From DASUPK01 sp963736305 (GTDB taxonomy: Bacteria; Actinomycetota; Thermoleophilia; Solirubrobacterales; 70-9), in contig CAVTOD010000005.1 of NCBI GenBank assembly GCA_963736305.1, positions 682,001 through 746,000 on the forward strand: a stretch of DNA of 64,000 bases, in the 5' to 3' direction. This document shows, in pieces, positions 39,193 through 48,136 of this stretch. The translations under genes were made by a program, and so were the position numbers. The stretch's first letter is position 1; each line of letters begins with the position of its first letter. The notes beneath the pieces are model-generated. The model was not told the origin of the DNA and ran no database searches. It saw only the letters and a list, made by a program, of their open reading frames with translations.

Positions 39193-40347
39193 ATGCCGAC
39201 CAAGGACCAGATCACCGAGAAGCTGACCCAGGTCATCGACCCGGAGCTCCGGCGTTCCATCGTCGAGCTGGGCATGGTGCGCTCGATCGACATCCACGAG
39301 GACGGGCGTGTCGACGTCGTCGTGTCGCTGACGACGCCCGGCTGTCCGATCCGCTCCCACTTCCAGAACGCCGTCGTGCAGCACGTCTCCGACCTCGAGG
39401 GAGTCAATTCCGTCGGGGTCGGCTTCGATGTCCTCTCCGACAGCGAGAAGTCCGGCCTCCAGCAGAAGCTCGGCCGCGCCAAGCTGCCCGAGGGCGCCCT
39501 GGCCCAGGTGAAGAACGTGATCTGCGTCGCCTCGGGCAAGGGCGGCGTCGGCAAGTCCACGATGACCGCCAACCTCGCCGCGGCGCTCCACGCGGAGGGT
39601 CACAAGGCAGGAGCGCTCGACTGCGACGTCTACGGCTATTCGATCCCGCGGATGCTCGGCATCAACCAGAAGCCGGACGTCTCGCCGGATCGCAAGATCA
39701 TTCCGCCCGTCTCTCCGTCCGGCCCCACCGTGATGTCGATCGGCTTCTTCGTGGAGGAGAACGCCGCTGTCGTCTGGCGCGGGCCGATGCTCCACAAGGC
39801 GATCCAGCAGTTCCTGGAGGACGTCGCCTGGGACGAGCTCGACTACCTTCTGCTCGACCTGCCCCCGGGCACCGGTGACGTCTCGATGACGCTCGCCCAG
39901 CTGCTCCCGCAGGCGAAGATCGCGATCGTCACGACCCCCCAGCCCGCCGCGCAGAGCGTCGCTCGCCGGGCTGCCGAGATGGCGACCAAGGTCGATCTCG
40001 AGATTCTCGGCGTGATCGAGAACATGTCGGCCTTCACGGGCCCCGACGGGGAGCGCGTGGCGATCTTCGGCGAGGGCGGCGGTGAGCTGCTGGCCGAAGA
40101 CCTGGATGTGCCGCTGCTGGCCAAGGTGCCGCTCTCGACCGAGCTCCGCGAGCACGCCGACAACGGCAAGCCCCTCGTGATCGAGGAGCCCGACGCGCCG
40201 GCGTCGCAGATGATTCGTGACGCGGCCCGCGGCATCGTCGCGGCGACCCCGATCGAGCTTCCCCTTCTGCAGGGTGCACAGGCGGCCCCGGCTCCGGTGC
40301 CGAACGGCGGCGGGATCAGCGGCACCGAGCTGCCGATGGTTCAGTAG
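39193..40347 (+). CDS. apbC: Mrp/ApbC (NBP35-type) iron-sulfur cluster carrier ATPase
   Basis: Protein of 384 residues. An N-terminal MIP18/DUF59 domain (KLTQVIDPELRRSIVELGMV and TTPGCPIRSHFQNAV) precedes a P-loop ATPase with the deviant Walker A VASGKGGVGKSTMTANLA. DCDVYGYSIPRMLG and LLLDLPPGTGDVSMTLAQL follow. This family binds and transfers Fe-S clusters to apoproteins. The usual CxxC near the C-terminus is not evident, so cluster binding may use other residues. The ATG is leaderless. The GT87 gene follows after 5 bp. Confidence 0.93.
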   Translation: MPTKDQITEKLTQVIDPELRRSIVELGMVRSIDIHEDGRVDVVVSLTTPGCPIRSHFQNAVVQHVSDLEGVNSVGVGFDVLSDSEKSGLQQKLGRAKLPEGALAQVKNVICVASGKGGVGKSTMTANLAAALHAEGHKAGALDCDVYGYSIPRMLGINQKPDVSPDRKIIPPVSPSGPTVMSIGFFVEENAAVVWRGPMLHKAIQQFLEDVAWDELDYLLLDLPPGTGDVSMTLAQLLPQAKIAIVTTPQPAAQSVARRAAEMATKVDLEILGVIENMSAFTGPDGERVAIFGEGGGELLAEDLDVPLLAKVPLSTELREHADNGKPLVIEEPDAPASQMIRDAARGIVAATPIELPLLQGAQAAPAPVPNGGGISGTELPMVQ

Positions 40348-40352
40348 GGCGA

Positions 40353-41549
40353 ATGCCCGTCCGCTGGCGGGCGACCGCGGCGGCCCTCGTCTGCGCACTG
40401 CACCTCGCCGTCTTCGTCCCCACCATCGGCGATTGGTCCTCCGTCCTGCTCAACGACTTCGCGCCGCAGGCGCAGGCCATCAAGGGGGGTGACCTGCCCT
40501 ATCGGGACCAGGGCATCGAGTATCCGCCGCTCTCGGTTCCCGTCCTGATCGCGCCGATCTACCTCGACGACAGCACGCAGGGCTTCGTCGATGGATTCAT
40601 GTGGGAGATGCTGGCCTTCGATCTCGGGATCCTTGCCCTGATCGCCATGGGGCTTCCGGGCGATGAGCGGCGCGTGCTCGGCGCGCTCGGGGTCTATACC
40701 GCCGGCGTTGTGATCCTCTCGGGCGTCGTCTTCGACCCATCGCTGATCGACACGGGACCGCTGGCGCTGTCCCGATTCGACCTCGTACCGGCCCTGTTCG
40801 TGCTGGCGGCTGTGCTCGCCCGGGACCGGGGCCGATCCGCGACCTGGTCGGGTCTGCTGTCCGTCGGCGTCGCGATCAAGGCCTTCCCGGTCTTCCTCTA
40901 CCCGGCGCTACTGCGAGGCGAGCGGAACCCGCGGCGGGTGATCGCCGCCGGGGCGATCCCGCTGCTGCTCTGCGCCGTCGCGGTGCTGGTCATGGGAGAC
41001 GAGTTCGGTTCCGCGATCAGCTACCACACGCAGCGTGCGCTTCAGGTGGAGAGCCTCGGGGCGAGCCCCTTCGAGGTGGCGCATGTCCTGGGCACCGGGG
41101 GGATCTCCACCGTGACTGGGCACGGCGGCTTCGAGATCCACGCGTCGGGCGCCACAGCGGCCCGCTGGGCCTCGGTCCTGCTCGGCGCGGTCGTCTACCT
41201 CTGGGCCGCCATCGCCTGCTGGAGCAGGCGTGTGACGAACCTCGAGCTGGTGGCGGCGCTTCTGGCGGTGATGGTCGTGTTCGCGCCGGTTCTCTCGCCT
41301 CAGTTCCTGCTCTGGATCCTTCCGGTCTCCGCCTGCGCCTACGGTCTTGGCAGGGAGAACCTGATCCTCCTGGTTGCCATCGTGCTCACGCAGATCGTGC
41401 TGCAGAACTACGACGGGGTCGACTCGCTCAGCGGCGTGTTCGTCTGGACTCTCCTGGCCCGCAATCTGACACTGCTCGTCTACCTGGCGGTCGTCTGCCG
41501 ACCGATCCTGGGAGCCGATGTGGGCGAACGGCGCCTAGCCGTGGCCTAG
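40353..41549 (+). CDS. GT87/DUF2029-type polyprenyl-phosphate-mannose-dependent membrane glycosyltransferase
   Basis: Polytopic membrane protein of 398 residues with about ten helices. The first extracytoplasmic loop contains GGDLPYRDQGIEYPPLSVPV, where the Asp and the EYPP motif match the GT87/GT-C pattern. LVPALFVLAAVLARDRGR and VGVAIKAFPVFLYPALLRGE follow. Family members (PimE, alpha-mannosyltransferases) add mannose or arabinose from polyprenyl phosphates to cell-envelope lipids. The polyprenol-phosphate-mannose synthase at 23.5-24.2 kb could supply the donor. The stop shares a CTAG with the convergent CAP-protein gene. Confidence 0.82.
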   Translation: MPVRWRATAAALVCALHLAVFVPTIGDWSSVLLNDFAPQAQAIKGGDLPYRDQGIEYPPLSVPVLIAPIYLDDSTQGFVDGFMWEMLAFDLGILALIAMGLPGDERRVLGALGVYTAGVVILSGVVFDPSLIDTGPLALSRFDLVPALFVLAAVLARDRGRSATWSGLLSVGVAIKAFPVFLYPALLRGERNPRRVIAAGAIPLLLCAVAVLVMGDEFGSAISYHTQRALQVESLGASPFEVAHVLGTGGISTVTGHGGFEIHASGATAARWASVLLGAVVYLWAAIACWSRRVTNLELVAALLAVMVVFAPVLSPQFLLWILPVSACAYGLGRENLILLVAIVLTQIVLQNYDGVDSLSGVFVWTLLARNLTLLVYLAVVCRPILGADVGERRLAVA

Positions 41550-42106
41550 TGGTGGTAGCCGAAGTGAGCGACCCAGATCGTCGCTCCGGCGTGGCCGTCG
41601 AAGCTTCCGGTGGCGACGCTGATGCCGATGTCGTCGTAGTTCCCGGTGAGCAGCACTTGGCGGTGCTCGTCCGAGTTCAGCCAGAGATCCATCGCCTCGC
41701 GCACCGTAGAGTTGTCGCCGTAGGTCAGCGCGAGGTTCTCTCCGGCCCCGTAGCTCCCGCGCAGGAAGCCGACACGGTCGAACCAGTAGAAGGCGTCGCG
41801 CCCGCAGGCGTAGTGGCTGAACTGCCCGCATCGCCTGATATCGCGCGCCTTGCGCGTGGACGATGAGCGCAGCTGCTTCGAGACGTGGATTCCCTGAAGC
41901 CCCTGCTGGGCACGCGCCCAGCGGTGCATGCAGACCATCGTCTGCTCCTGCGCCGCCGGCGCGAGGGAAGCATCGCTCTGCCCGGGACAGGCGGTCTCAG
42001 GCGCGAGCAGCGAGTCCCATGAGCCTGAGGCGCTCGCTGTCGCCGGAGTGCCGAGCAAGGCGCACGCGACGAGTGCGAGAAGCAGTATTTGTAGTTTCTT
42101 TGCCAT
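41546..42106 (-). CDS. Secreted CAP-domain (SCP/PR1-like) protein
   Basis: Exported protein of 186 residues. The signal peptide covers about residues 1-26 (KKLQILLLALVACALLG then ATASA). The CAP domain shows KARDIRRCGQFSHYACGRDA, GENLALTYG and REAMDLWLNSDEHRQVLL, and ends with GATIWVAHFGYHH. The His and Glu residues of the CAP cavity (FSHY, AGENLA, SDEHR and WVAHFG) are in place. Bacterial CAP proteins are common in actinobacteria and spore formers, with unclear function. An AGGTGAGGG ribosome-binding site precedes the ATG. Confidence 0.87.
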   Translation of the reverse strand: MAKKLQILLLALVACALLGTPATASASGSWDSLLAPETACPGQSDASLAPAAQEQTMVCMHRWARAQQGLQGIHVSKQLRSSSTRKARDIRRCGQFSHYACGRDAFYWFDRVGFLRGSYGAGENLALTYGDNSTVREAMDLWLNSDEHRQVLLTGNYDDIGISVATGSFDGHAGATIWVAHFGYHH

Positions 42107-42228
42107 CCCTCACCTGATCGGCGGAGATGACCGTCAGGGCGAGGATCAGGCCCCTTATTGGCCGAACGTTCAATACTTGGTAGAGCCGGAGCAGGTGCGC
42201 GGGAATGGAGCCGGGCGCTGCGGGGCCG

Positions 42229-42495
42229 CTAGGCCTTGCTCTTGTAGTACTCCAGGTTGACCTGGGTGTACTTGGACCACTCGTCGGGGAGCTGGTCCTC
42301 GGCGAAGCAGGCGTCCACGGGACAGGCCTCAACGCAGGCGTCGCAGTCGATGCATTCGTCCGGATCGATGTAGAGCTGCTCGACGTTGTCGTAGTCGGGC
42401 TCGTCCGGCGTCGGGTGAATGCAGTCGACGGGGCAGACCTCTACGCAGGAGTTGTCCTTCTGCCCGATGCAGGGCTCTGCGATGACGTATGCCAC
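42229..42495 (-). CDS. fdxA: 7Fe/8Fe ferredoxin
   Basis: Ferredoxin of 88 residues with two cluster-binding regions. The first is CIGQKDNSCVEVCPVDCI, where wide spacing after the first Cys is typical of 3Fe-4S/4Fe-4S ferredoxins. The second is CIDCDACVEACPVDACF, a standard CxxCxxCxxxCP. An acidic linker (HPTPDEPDYDN) and a C-terminal helix match actinobacterial FdxA. It donates electrons to reductases or P450s. The start is GTG, with GGAAAGGA about 11 nt upstream. Confidence 0.94.
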   Translation of the reverse strand: MAYVIAEPCIGQKDNSCVEVCPVDCIHPTPDEPDYDNVEQLYIDPDECIDCDACVEACPVDACFAEDQLPDEWSKYTQVNLEYYKSKA

Positions 42496-42607
42496 AGGCG
42501 TCTATTCCTTTCCCAAGTGTCGATTGCGATTGCGGCGCCCATCGGGCGCCGCGGGACGCGACATTCTAGGCGAGGCAGGGCGTCGGCGCGTGCCTGCTGA
42601 CCACGGC

Positions 42608-42613
42608 TACAGT
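42608..42613 (+). promoter_or_regulatory. -10 element, leaderless start of the epimerase-like gene
   Basis: TACAGT ends 6 nt before the GTG at 42620; this fixed the start codon. Confidence 0.55.
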
Positions 42614-42619
42614 GGCGGC

Positions 42620-43495
42620 GTGATCCTGCTGACGGGAGCGACAGGGGTGGTGGGCGGCGAGCTCCTGCCCGCGTTGCTCGGCGCCGGTCATGAGGTCCGG
42701 GCCCTGGTGCGGGACCCGAGAAAGCTCGGGGAGCATCGGGTGGACGTCCAGATCGCCCTCGCCGACCTGCGGGATCCACTCTCGGTCCGGCACGCGATGC
42801 GCGGCGTCGACACGGTCATCCACCTCGCCGCCACGATCCGCGACCAGCCCGGTGGGACGATCGAGGAGCTGAACGGCCTGGCGACGGCGCGGTTGCTGCG
42901 CTCGGCGGAGCGGGCGGGGGTGGAGCGGTTCGTCTTCTTCTCGGCGATGGGCGCGACCGGCTTCCAGCGCACGCGCTTCTTTCGCTCCAAGGCGATCGCC
43001 GAGCGCGCCGTCGAGCAATCGTCCGTGAGTGGCATCGTCTTCGCCCCTTCGATCGTCTACCGGCCCGGGGATCCCTGGATCACCCTGCTCCAACGGCTGT
43101 CGATCCTCCCGGCCGTTCCGGTCTCGGGCTCTGGCGTCGCGCGCTACCAGCCGATCTGGGCCCGCGACGTCGCGCACTGCGTCGTCTCGGCGCTGAATGA
43201 CACCCACGGCGGCCGCTATGAGCTGGCGGGGCCGGAGATTCTCTCCTACGACGAGATCGTCGAGCGCGTCCTCGAGGCGAGCGGCCGGACTAGGCCGCTC
43301 GTGCACGTCCCGCTGCCCCTGGTTCGCGCCGGCCGCCGGGCCCTCGAGCTGATCGCCGGGCCGTCGGTCTTCGCCACCTGGGAGGAGGCGGAGCTGATGG
43401 AGGTCACGATGACGACTGCGCGGGGAACGGCCGACCCGGAGCGCCTCGGCGTCGAGCCCCGTCCGATGGGCGCCGTCCTCGGCACCGCGGCCTAG
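42620..43495 (+). CDS. NAD(P)H-binding atypical SDR (epimerase/NmrA-like, NDUFA9-like) protein
   Basis: Rossmann-fold protein of 291 residues. It opens with ILLTGATGVVGGELLPALL, the glycine-rich cofactor loop, followed by VDTVIHLAATIRDQ and VERFVFFSAMGATGFQ. The catalytic Tyr-Lys pair of classical SDRs is not evident; the equivalent region reads RFFRSKAIAERAVEQSS. It therefore fits atypical SDRs such as NDUFA9/YwnB-like proteins that may bind rather than turn over substrates. The GTG start is leaderless. The stop shares a CTAG with the following small minus-strand gene. Confidence 0.83.
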   Translation: MILLTGATGVVGGELLPALLGAGHEVRALVRDPRKLGEHRVDVQIALADLRDPLSVRHAMRGVDTVIHLAATIRDQPGGTIEELNGLATARLLRSAERAGVERFVFFSAMGATGFQRTRFFRSKAIAERAVEQSSVSGIVFAPSIVYRPGDPWITLLQRLSILPAVPVSGSGVARYQPIWARDVAHCVVSALNDTHGGRYELAGPEILSYDEIVERVLEASGRTRPLVHVPLPLVRAGRRALELIAGPSVFATWEEAELMEVTMTTARGTADPERLGVEPRPMGAVLGTAA

Positions 43496-43623
43496 GGCCG
43501 CCCCGAGAGCAGGTGGTGGTAGAGCCAGCGGTAGAGGTCCTCCGGTGCGCCGAGCATGTGCAGCGTGAGGGTCAGGGCCGACCCGGCGATCAGGAGAAGG
43601 CCCGCGGTGCGGAGCTTCGTCAC
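43492..43623 (-). CDS. Possible 43-residue single-helix membrane protein
   Basis: A short frame from a GTG encodes a protein of 43 residues with one membrane helix (LRTAGLLLIAGSALTLTLHM) and an aromatic tail (EDLYRWLYHHLLSGRP). The hydrophobic helix with Lys-Arg before it, and a tail rich in Tyr and Trp, look natural. The stop sits in a CTAG shared with the epimerase-like gene. It lies just downstream of the groEL terminator, so it needs its own promoter, which I did not identify. Confidence 0.42.
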   Translation of the reverse strand: MTKLRTAGLLLIAGSALTLTLHMLGAPEDLYRWLYHHLLSGRP

Positions 43624-43638
43624 CGGCCCAGAAAAGCA

Positions 43639-43664
43639 AGAGGCCCGGCGTGAGCCGGGCCTCT
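43639..43664 (-). terminator. Rho-independent terminator of groES-groEL
   Basis: A perfect stem of about 11 bp, AGAGGCCCGGC with GCCGGGCCTCT, encloses a 4-nt loop. It lies 25 bp after the groEL stop. On the minus strand it is followed by a T-rich stretch (TGCTTTTC). Confidence 0.85.
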
Positions 43665-43688
43665 CGAAACACTCGCCTGTTGAGGCGA

Positions 43689-45326
<1,638 letters not shown>

Positions 45327-45357
45327 ATGTGTGCTTCCTCCTTCCTAAGTCCTTGGA

Positions 45358-45645
45358 CTAGCCGACCTTCGCGAGCACATCTGACTCGCGCAGGACGAGC
45401 AGCTCGTCGCCGTCGACTGTGATTTCGGTGCCGCCGTACTTCGAATAGAGGACCTCGTCGCCCTCGCCCACATCCAGCGGGCGGCGGCTTCCGTCCTCCT
45501 GAATGGCTCCGTCGCCGACAGCGAGCACCTTGCCCTTCTGCGGCTTCTCCTTCGCTGTATCGGGGAGGACGATCCCACTTGCGGTCGTCTCCTCCTCTTC
45601 GACTGCCTGAACGATCAGGCGGTCGCCTAGCGGCTTCAGCTTCAT
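45358..45645 (-). CDS. groS: Co-chaperonin GroES
   Basis: Ring co-chaperonin of 95 residues. MKLKPLGDRLIVQAVEEEE opens the protein. TASGIVLPDTAKEKPQKGKV holds the mobile loop and its flank, and EVLYSKYGGTEITVDGDE the roof and base strands. The ATG at 45645 was preferred to a TTG two codons upstream because AGGAGG lies 8 nt before it. It is first in the groES-groEL operon. Confidence 0.97.
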   Translation of the reverse strand: MKLKPLGDRLIVQAVEEEETTASGIVLPDTAKEKPQKGKVLAVGDGAIQEDGSRRPLDVGEGDEVLYSKYGGTEITVDGDELLVLRESDVLAKVG

Positions 45646-45679
45646 CGGCAATTCCTCCTAGGTCAGATGGTGTTTCTCA

Positions 45680-45733
45680 AGCCTGCGGGGCTACTTTTGG
45701 CACTCTCGATGGGAGAGTGCCAGCCCGCAGGCT
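45680..45733 (-). promoter_or_regulatory. Ten-bp inverted repeat enclosing the CIRCE element
   Basis: AGCCTGCGGG (45680-45689) and CCCGCAGGCT (45724-45733) are perfect complements that flank the CIRCE site at both sides. In the groES leader RNA they would extend the CIRCE hairpin into one long stem. Confidence 0.6.
45697..45723 (-). promoter_or_regulatory. CIRCE element (HrcA operator) of groES-groEL
   Basis: TTGGCACTC and GAGTGCCAG flank a 9-nt spacer, matching the CIRCE consensus TTAGCACTC-N9-GAGTGCTAA at most positions. A TACAAT -10 lies 12 bp upstream on the minus strand, so the operator falls in the leader. The hrcA gene is not in the window. Confidence 0.9.
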
Positions 45734-45734
45734 G

Positions 45735-45740
45735 ATTGTA
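45735..45740 (-). promoter_or_regulatory. -10 element of the groES promoter
   Basis: Reads TACAAT on the minus strand, just upstream of CIRCE. No good -35 was recognised. Confidence 0.6.
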
Positions 45741-45805
45741 GCCAGAGTCGGCCTCCGGCCTTTGTCCGGCCGCGGTGTTTGTGGCGGCCGCTGATGGCGA
45801 AGCCG

Positions 45806-46279
45806 TCAGTCGATGGCCAGGAGCGGAACGCCGAGGAGCTTGGCGAGGCCGTGCCCGCCGTTTCGCATCACATAGTCATGGTTGACCGCGAAGATCGGCC
45901 GCGCGACGGGCGAGAGCAGGTTCATCCAGGCGCGAGTCGTGCGCACGTTCCACTCATAGAGGGCCGCGGTGACGCCGCCCTGCTCGAAGAGGCGCCAGCG
46001 CCCGACGCCGGTCAGCTCGCCCTCGGCGTTTCCCTCGAGCAGATAGGGCTTCTCGACCTTGACGGTCCGGACGAAGAACTCGAGCTTGTAGGGCAGCTTC
46101 GACTTCCACACGTAGCGCCCGTACCGCCCGACGCCGGACTCGTCGCCCTCCTCGAGCTTGTCGGCCTCGAGGACGCCGTGCCACCACTCCGGCCACCGCT
46201 CCGACTCGTAGATGGCGTCCCAGACCCGCTCCCGGGGAGCCTCGAGCAGCCAGGTTGTCAGGAAGCGGTATTCAGCCAC
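45806..46279 (-). CDS. SRPBCC (polyketide cyclase/START-like) protein
   Basis: Protein of 157 residues with the helix-grip fold pattern: an opening strand FLTTWLLEAPRERVWDAIYES, then EWWHGVLEADKLEEGDESG, KLPYKLEFFVRTVKVEKPYL and a long C-terminal helix (WMNLLSPVARPIFAVNHDYV). Such proteins bind hydrophobic ligands or lipids. No specific substrate is evident. It lies 6 bp downstream of the ASCH-like gene and probably shares its transcript. Confidence 0.83.
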   Translation of the reverse strand: MAEYRFLTTWLLEAPRERVWDAIYESERWPEWWHGVLEADKLEEGDESGVGRYGRYVWKSKLPYKLEFFVRTVKVEKPYLLEGNAEGELTGVGRWRLFEQGGVTAALYEWNVRTTRAWMNLLSPVARPIFAVNHDYVMRNGGHGLAKLLGVPLLAID

Positions 46280-46285
46280 GCCGAG

Positions 46286-46690
46286 TCAGTTTCGAGACGG
46301 CGTTTCGCCGTTTCCGAACTGGGTGCTTGGCCTTTCGACGATTTGGGAGAAGCGGATCACCGTCACGGTGTCGTCGTCGCCGATCGGGCGCGTGTAGAGC
46401 TTCTCCAGGAAGTCGACGGTCTCCTCGCGCCGGCGGAATTCCGGGTTGTCGTGCTCGATGTCGCGTGGGGAGAGCTCCGCGATCTTCTTCACTTCGACGT
46501 CGTCGATCACGGCGGCGAAGATCTTCTCCCGGGCCTGGTGCCGGTATCCGATCGTGATCCAGACGACCTGTCCGCGCTTGTACTTGCGTGACTTGTCGCC
46601 CAGGCGGATCGTCGCGGTCTTCCGGCCGCTGCGCAGCTGGTCGACGAAGATCGGCGAGTAGAAGTTGAGGACATACAGCGCGGAATTCAC
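46286..46690 (-). CDS. ASCH-domain-like protein
   Basis: Protein of 134 residues. The segment YSPIFVDQLRSGRKTATIRLGD followed by RGQVVWITIGYRHQAREKIF is characteristic of the ASCH beta-barrel (fold related to PUA), which is thought to bind RNA or nucleotides. It lacks a long extension and may act alone. The GTG start is leaderless behind TAGGCT. The SRPBCC gene follows after 6 bp. Confidence 0.72.
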   Translation of the reverse strand: MNSALYVLNFYSPIFVDQLRSGRKTATIRLGDKSRKYKRGQVVWITIGYRHQAREKIFAAVIDDVEVKKIAELSPRDIEHDNPEFRRREETVDFLEKLYTRPIGDDDTVTVIRFSQIVERPSTQFGNGETPSRN

Positions 46691-46696
46691 CCAGCG

Positions 46697-46702
46697 AGCC
46701 TA
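46697..46702 (-). promoter_or_regulatory. -10 element, leaderless start of the ASCH-like gene
   Basis: Reads TAGGCT on the minus strand and ends 6 nt before the GTG at 46690. Confidence 0.55.
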
Positions 46703-46703
46703 C

Positions 46704-47378
46704 TTATTGAAAGGGCTCAGGGGGGTTGAAGCCCTCGACGCCGATCAGCGGGACGAAGCGGCACGGCCCGATGGTTTCCTGGCGCAGATCGCCGTTCTCC
46801 CTGATGAACGCCACGAGGAGATCGGCCGATCCGGTCGCGATCGGAACGACGAGTCGCCCATCCGAGGCGAGCTCGGCGAGCAGGCTGTGCGGTGCCTCGG
46901 GCGTGGCGGCGTGGATGGCGATCGCATCGTACGGAGCGTTCTCGGGATGCCCGCGGCTGCCGTCCTCGACCACGACCTCGACGTTGTCGATGCCGAGCTC
47001 GGCGAGCCTATGCCGCGCGGCGTCGCCCAGCTCCGGAACCCGCTCGATGCTGACCACGTGGCGGGCGAGCTTTGCCAGCACCGCCGCGGAGTAGCCGGAT
47101 CCCGTCCCGATCTCGAGCACGTTCTCGTCGCCGCTCAGCCGGAGCGCTTTGCAGATTGCGGCCACCACCCAGGGCTGGGAGATGGTCTGTTCGTGGCCGA
47201 TCGGCAGCGCGGAGTCGTTGTAGGAGCTGGAGCGAACCTGCTCCGGGACGAAGTGCTCGCGGGGCACGGCGGCCATTGCGGCGAGCACCCGCTCGTCGTC
47301 TATCCCGCGACGGCGCAGCTGGCGCTCCACCATTCGGGCGCGTTGCTCTGCGAAATCAGGTGAACGGCCCGGGGCCAC
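46704..47378 (-). CDS. pcm: Protein-L-isoaspartate O-methyltransferase
   Basis: SAM-dependent repair enzyme of 224 residues. Markers are ARMVERQLRRRGIDDERVLAAM, VPREHFVPEQVRSSSYNDSALPIG, TISQPWVVAAICKAL and the SAM motif VLEIGTGSGYSAAVLAKLA. It starts the repair of isoaspartyl damage in aged proteins. The GTG start directly abuts the TGA of the Crp-type gene, so the two are one translational unit. This pairing ties protein repair to the regulator upstream, at least in expression. Confidence 0.94.
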   Translation of the reverse strand: MAPGRSPDFAEQRARMVERQLRRRGIDDERVLAAMAAVPREHFVPEQVRSSSYNDSALPIGHEQTISQPWVVAAICKALRLSGDENVLEIGTGSGYSAAVLAKLARHVVSIERVPELGDAARHRLAELGIDNVEVVVEDGSRGHPENAPYDAIAIHAATPEAPHSLLAELASDGRLVVPIATGSADLLVAFIRENGDLRQETIGPCRFVPLIGVEGFNPPEPFQ

Positions 47379-48077
47379 TCAAAAAATGTAAGCGTCGAGG
47401 CGCTCGGGCTCGATCACCGTGACGCGCCCCCTGCCCACCTGGACCACCCCGGCCCGCTCGAGGGTGGCCAGGAACCGGCTGACGCTCTCGCGCGAGGTGC
47501 CCGCCATCTGGGCGAGGTCGGACTGGCGCAGCCGGATGGTCACGCCATCCCTGACCAGCGGGGTGACGGTCTCCTCGGCGAGGAGCTGGTTCAGCACTCC
47601 CGCGACCCGGCTCGGCACCGTCTGGAAAGACTGGCGGGCGATGCGCTCATTCGCCTCCCGAAGCCGGCGGGTGAGCGCCACCACGAGCTTCTCGGCCATG
47701 TCCGGATGCGCCCGGATCAGCGTGCGCATATCCGTCGCCGGCAGGGCGAGCAGCTCCGTGTTCTCGGCGGCCTCGATGCTGGCAGATCGGCGCTCGCCAT
47801 CCAGCATCGCGAGCTCTCCGAAGATCGCGCCCGGGCCGAGGGTGGCGAGCGTGATCACCCGGCCGTCGGAGTGCTGGCGGATCACCCGGGCGCTGCCCTC
47901 CTTGACGATGTAGCAGGCGTCGCCGGGGTCGCCCTCGTGAAAGACCCGAGTGTCGGCGGGATAGCTGCGGGGAATGGCGACCTGCGCGACCCGCTCGAGT
48001 TCGTCCGGCGAGAGCTGCGCAAAGAGGGGTACGCGGCCCAGGAGCTCGACGATCCCGGCTCTTGCTCCGTTCTCCAT
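47379..48077 (-). CDS. Crp/Fnr family transcriptional regulator
   Basis: Regulator of 232 residues. The cyclic-nucleotide-binding domain has GDACYIVKEGSARVIRQHSD and the phosphate-binding cassette FGELAMLDGERRSASIEA, where Glu, Arg and Ser match cAMP-binding Crp proteins. The C-terminal winged helix reads IRLRQSDLAQMAGTSRESVSRFLATLE. There are no Fnr-type cysteines, so cAMP or another nucleotide is the likely ligand. A GATAAT hexamer 10 nt before the ATG suggests a very short leader. It is coupled to pcm. Confidence 0.92.
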   Translation of the reverse strand: MENGARAGIVELLGRVPLFAQLSPDELERVAQVAIPRSYPADTRVFHEGDPGDACYIVKEGSARVIRQHSDGRVITLATLGPGAIFGELAMLDGERRSASIEAAENTELLALPATDMRTLIRAHPDMAEKLVVALTRRLREANERIARQSFQTVPSRVAGVLNQLLAEETVTPLVRDGVTIRLRQSDLAQMAGTSRESVSRFLATLERAGVVQVGRGRVTVIEPERLDAYIF

Positions 48078-48136
48078 CCCACCGGTGATTATCGCTACTC
48101 AAGCGAAAAGTGCGGAGGACAGGCTGGTAGCCGTGC

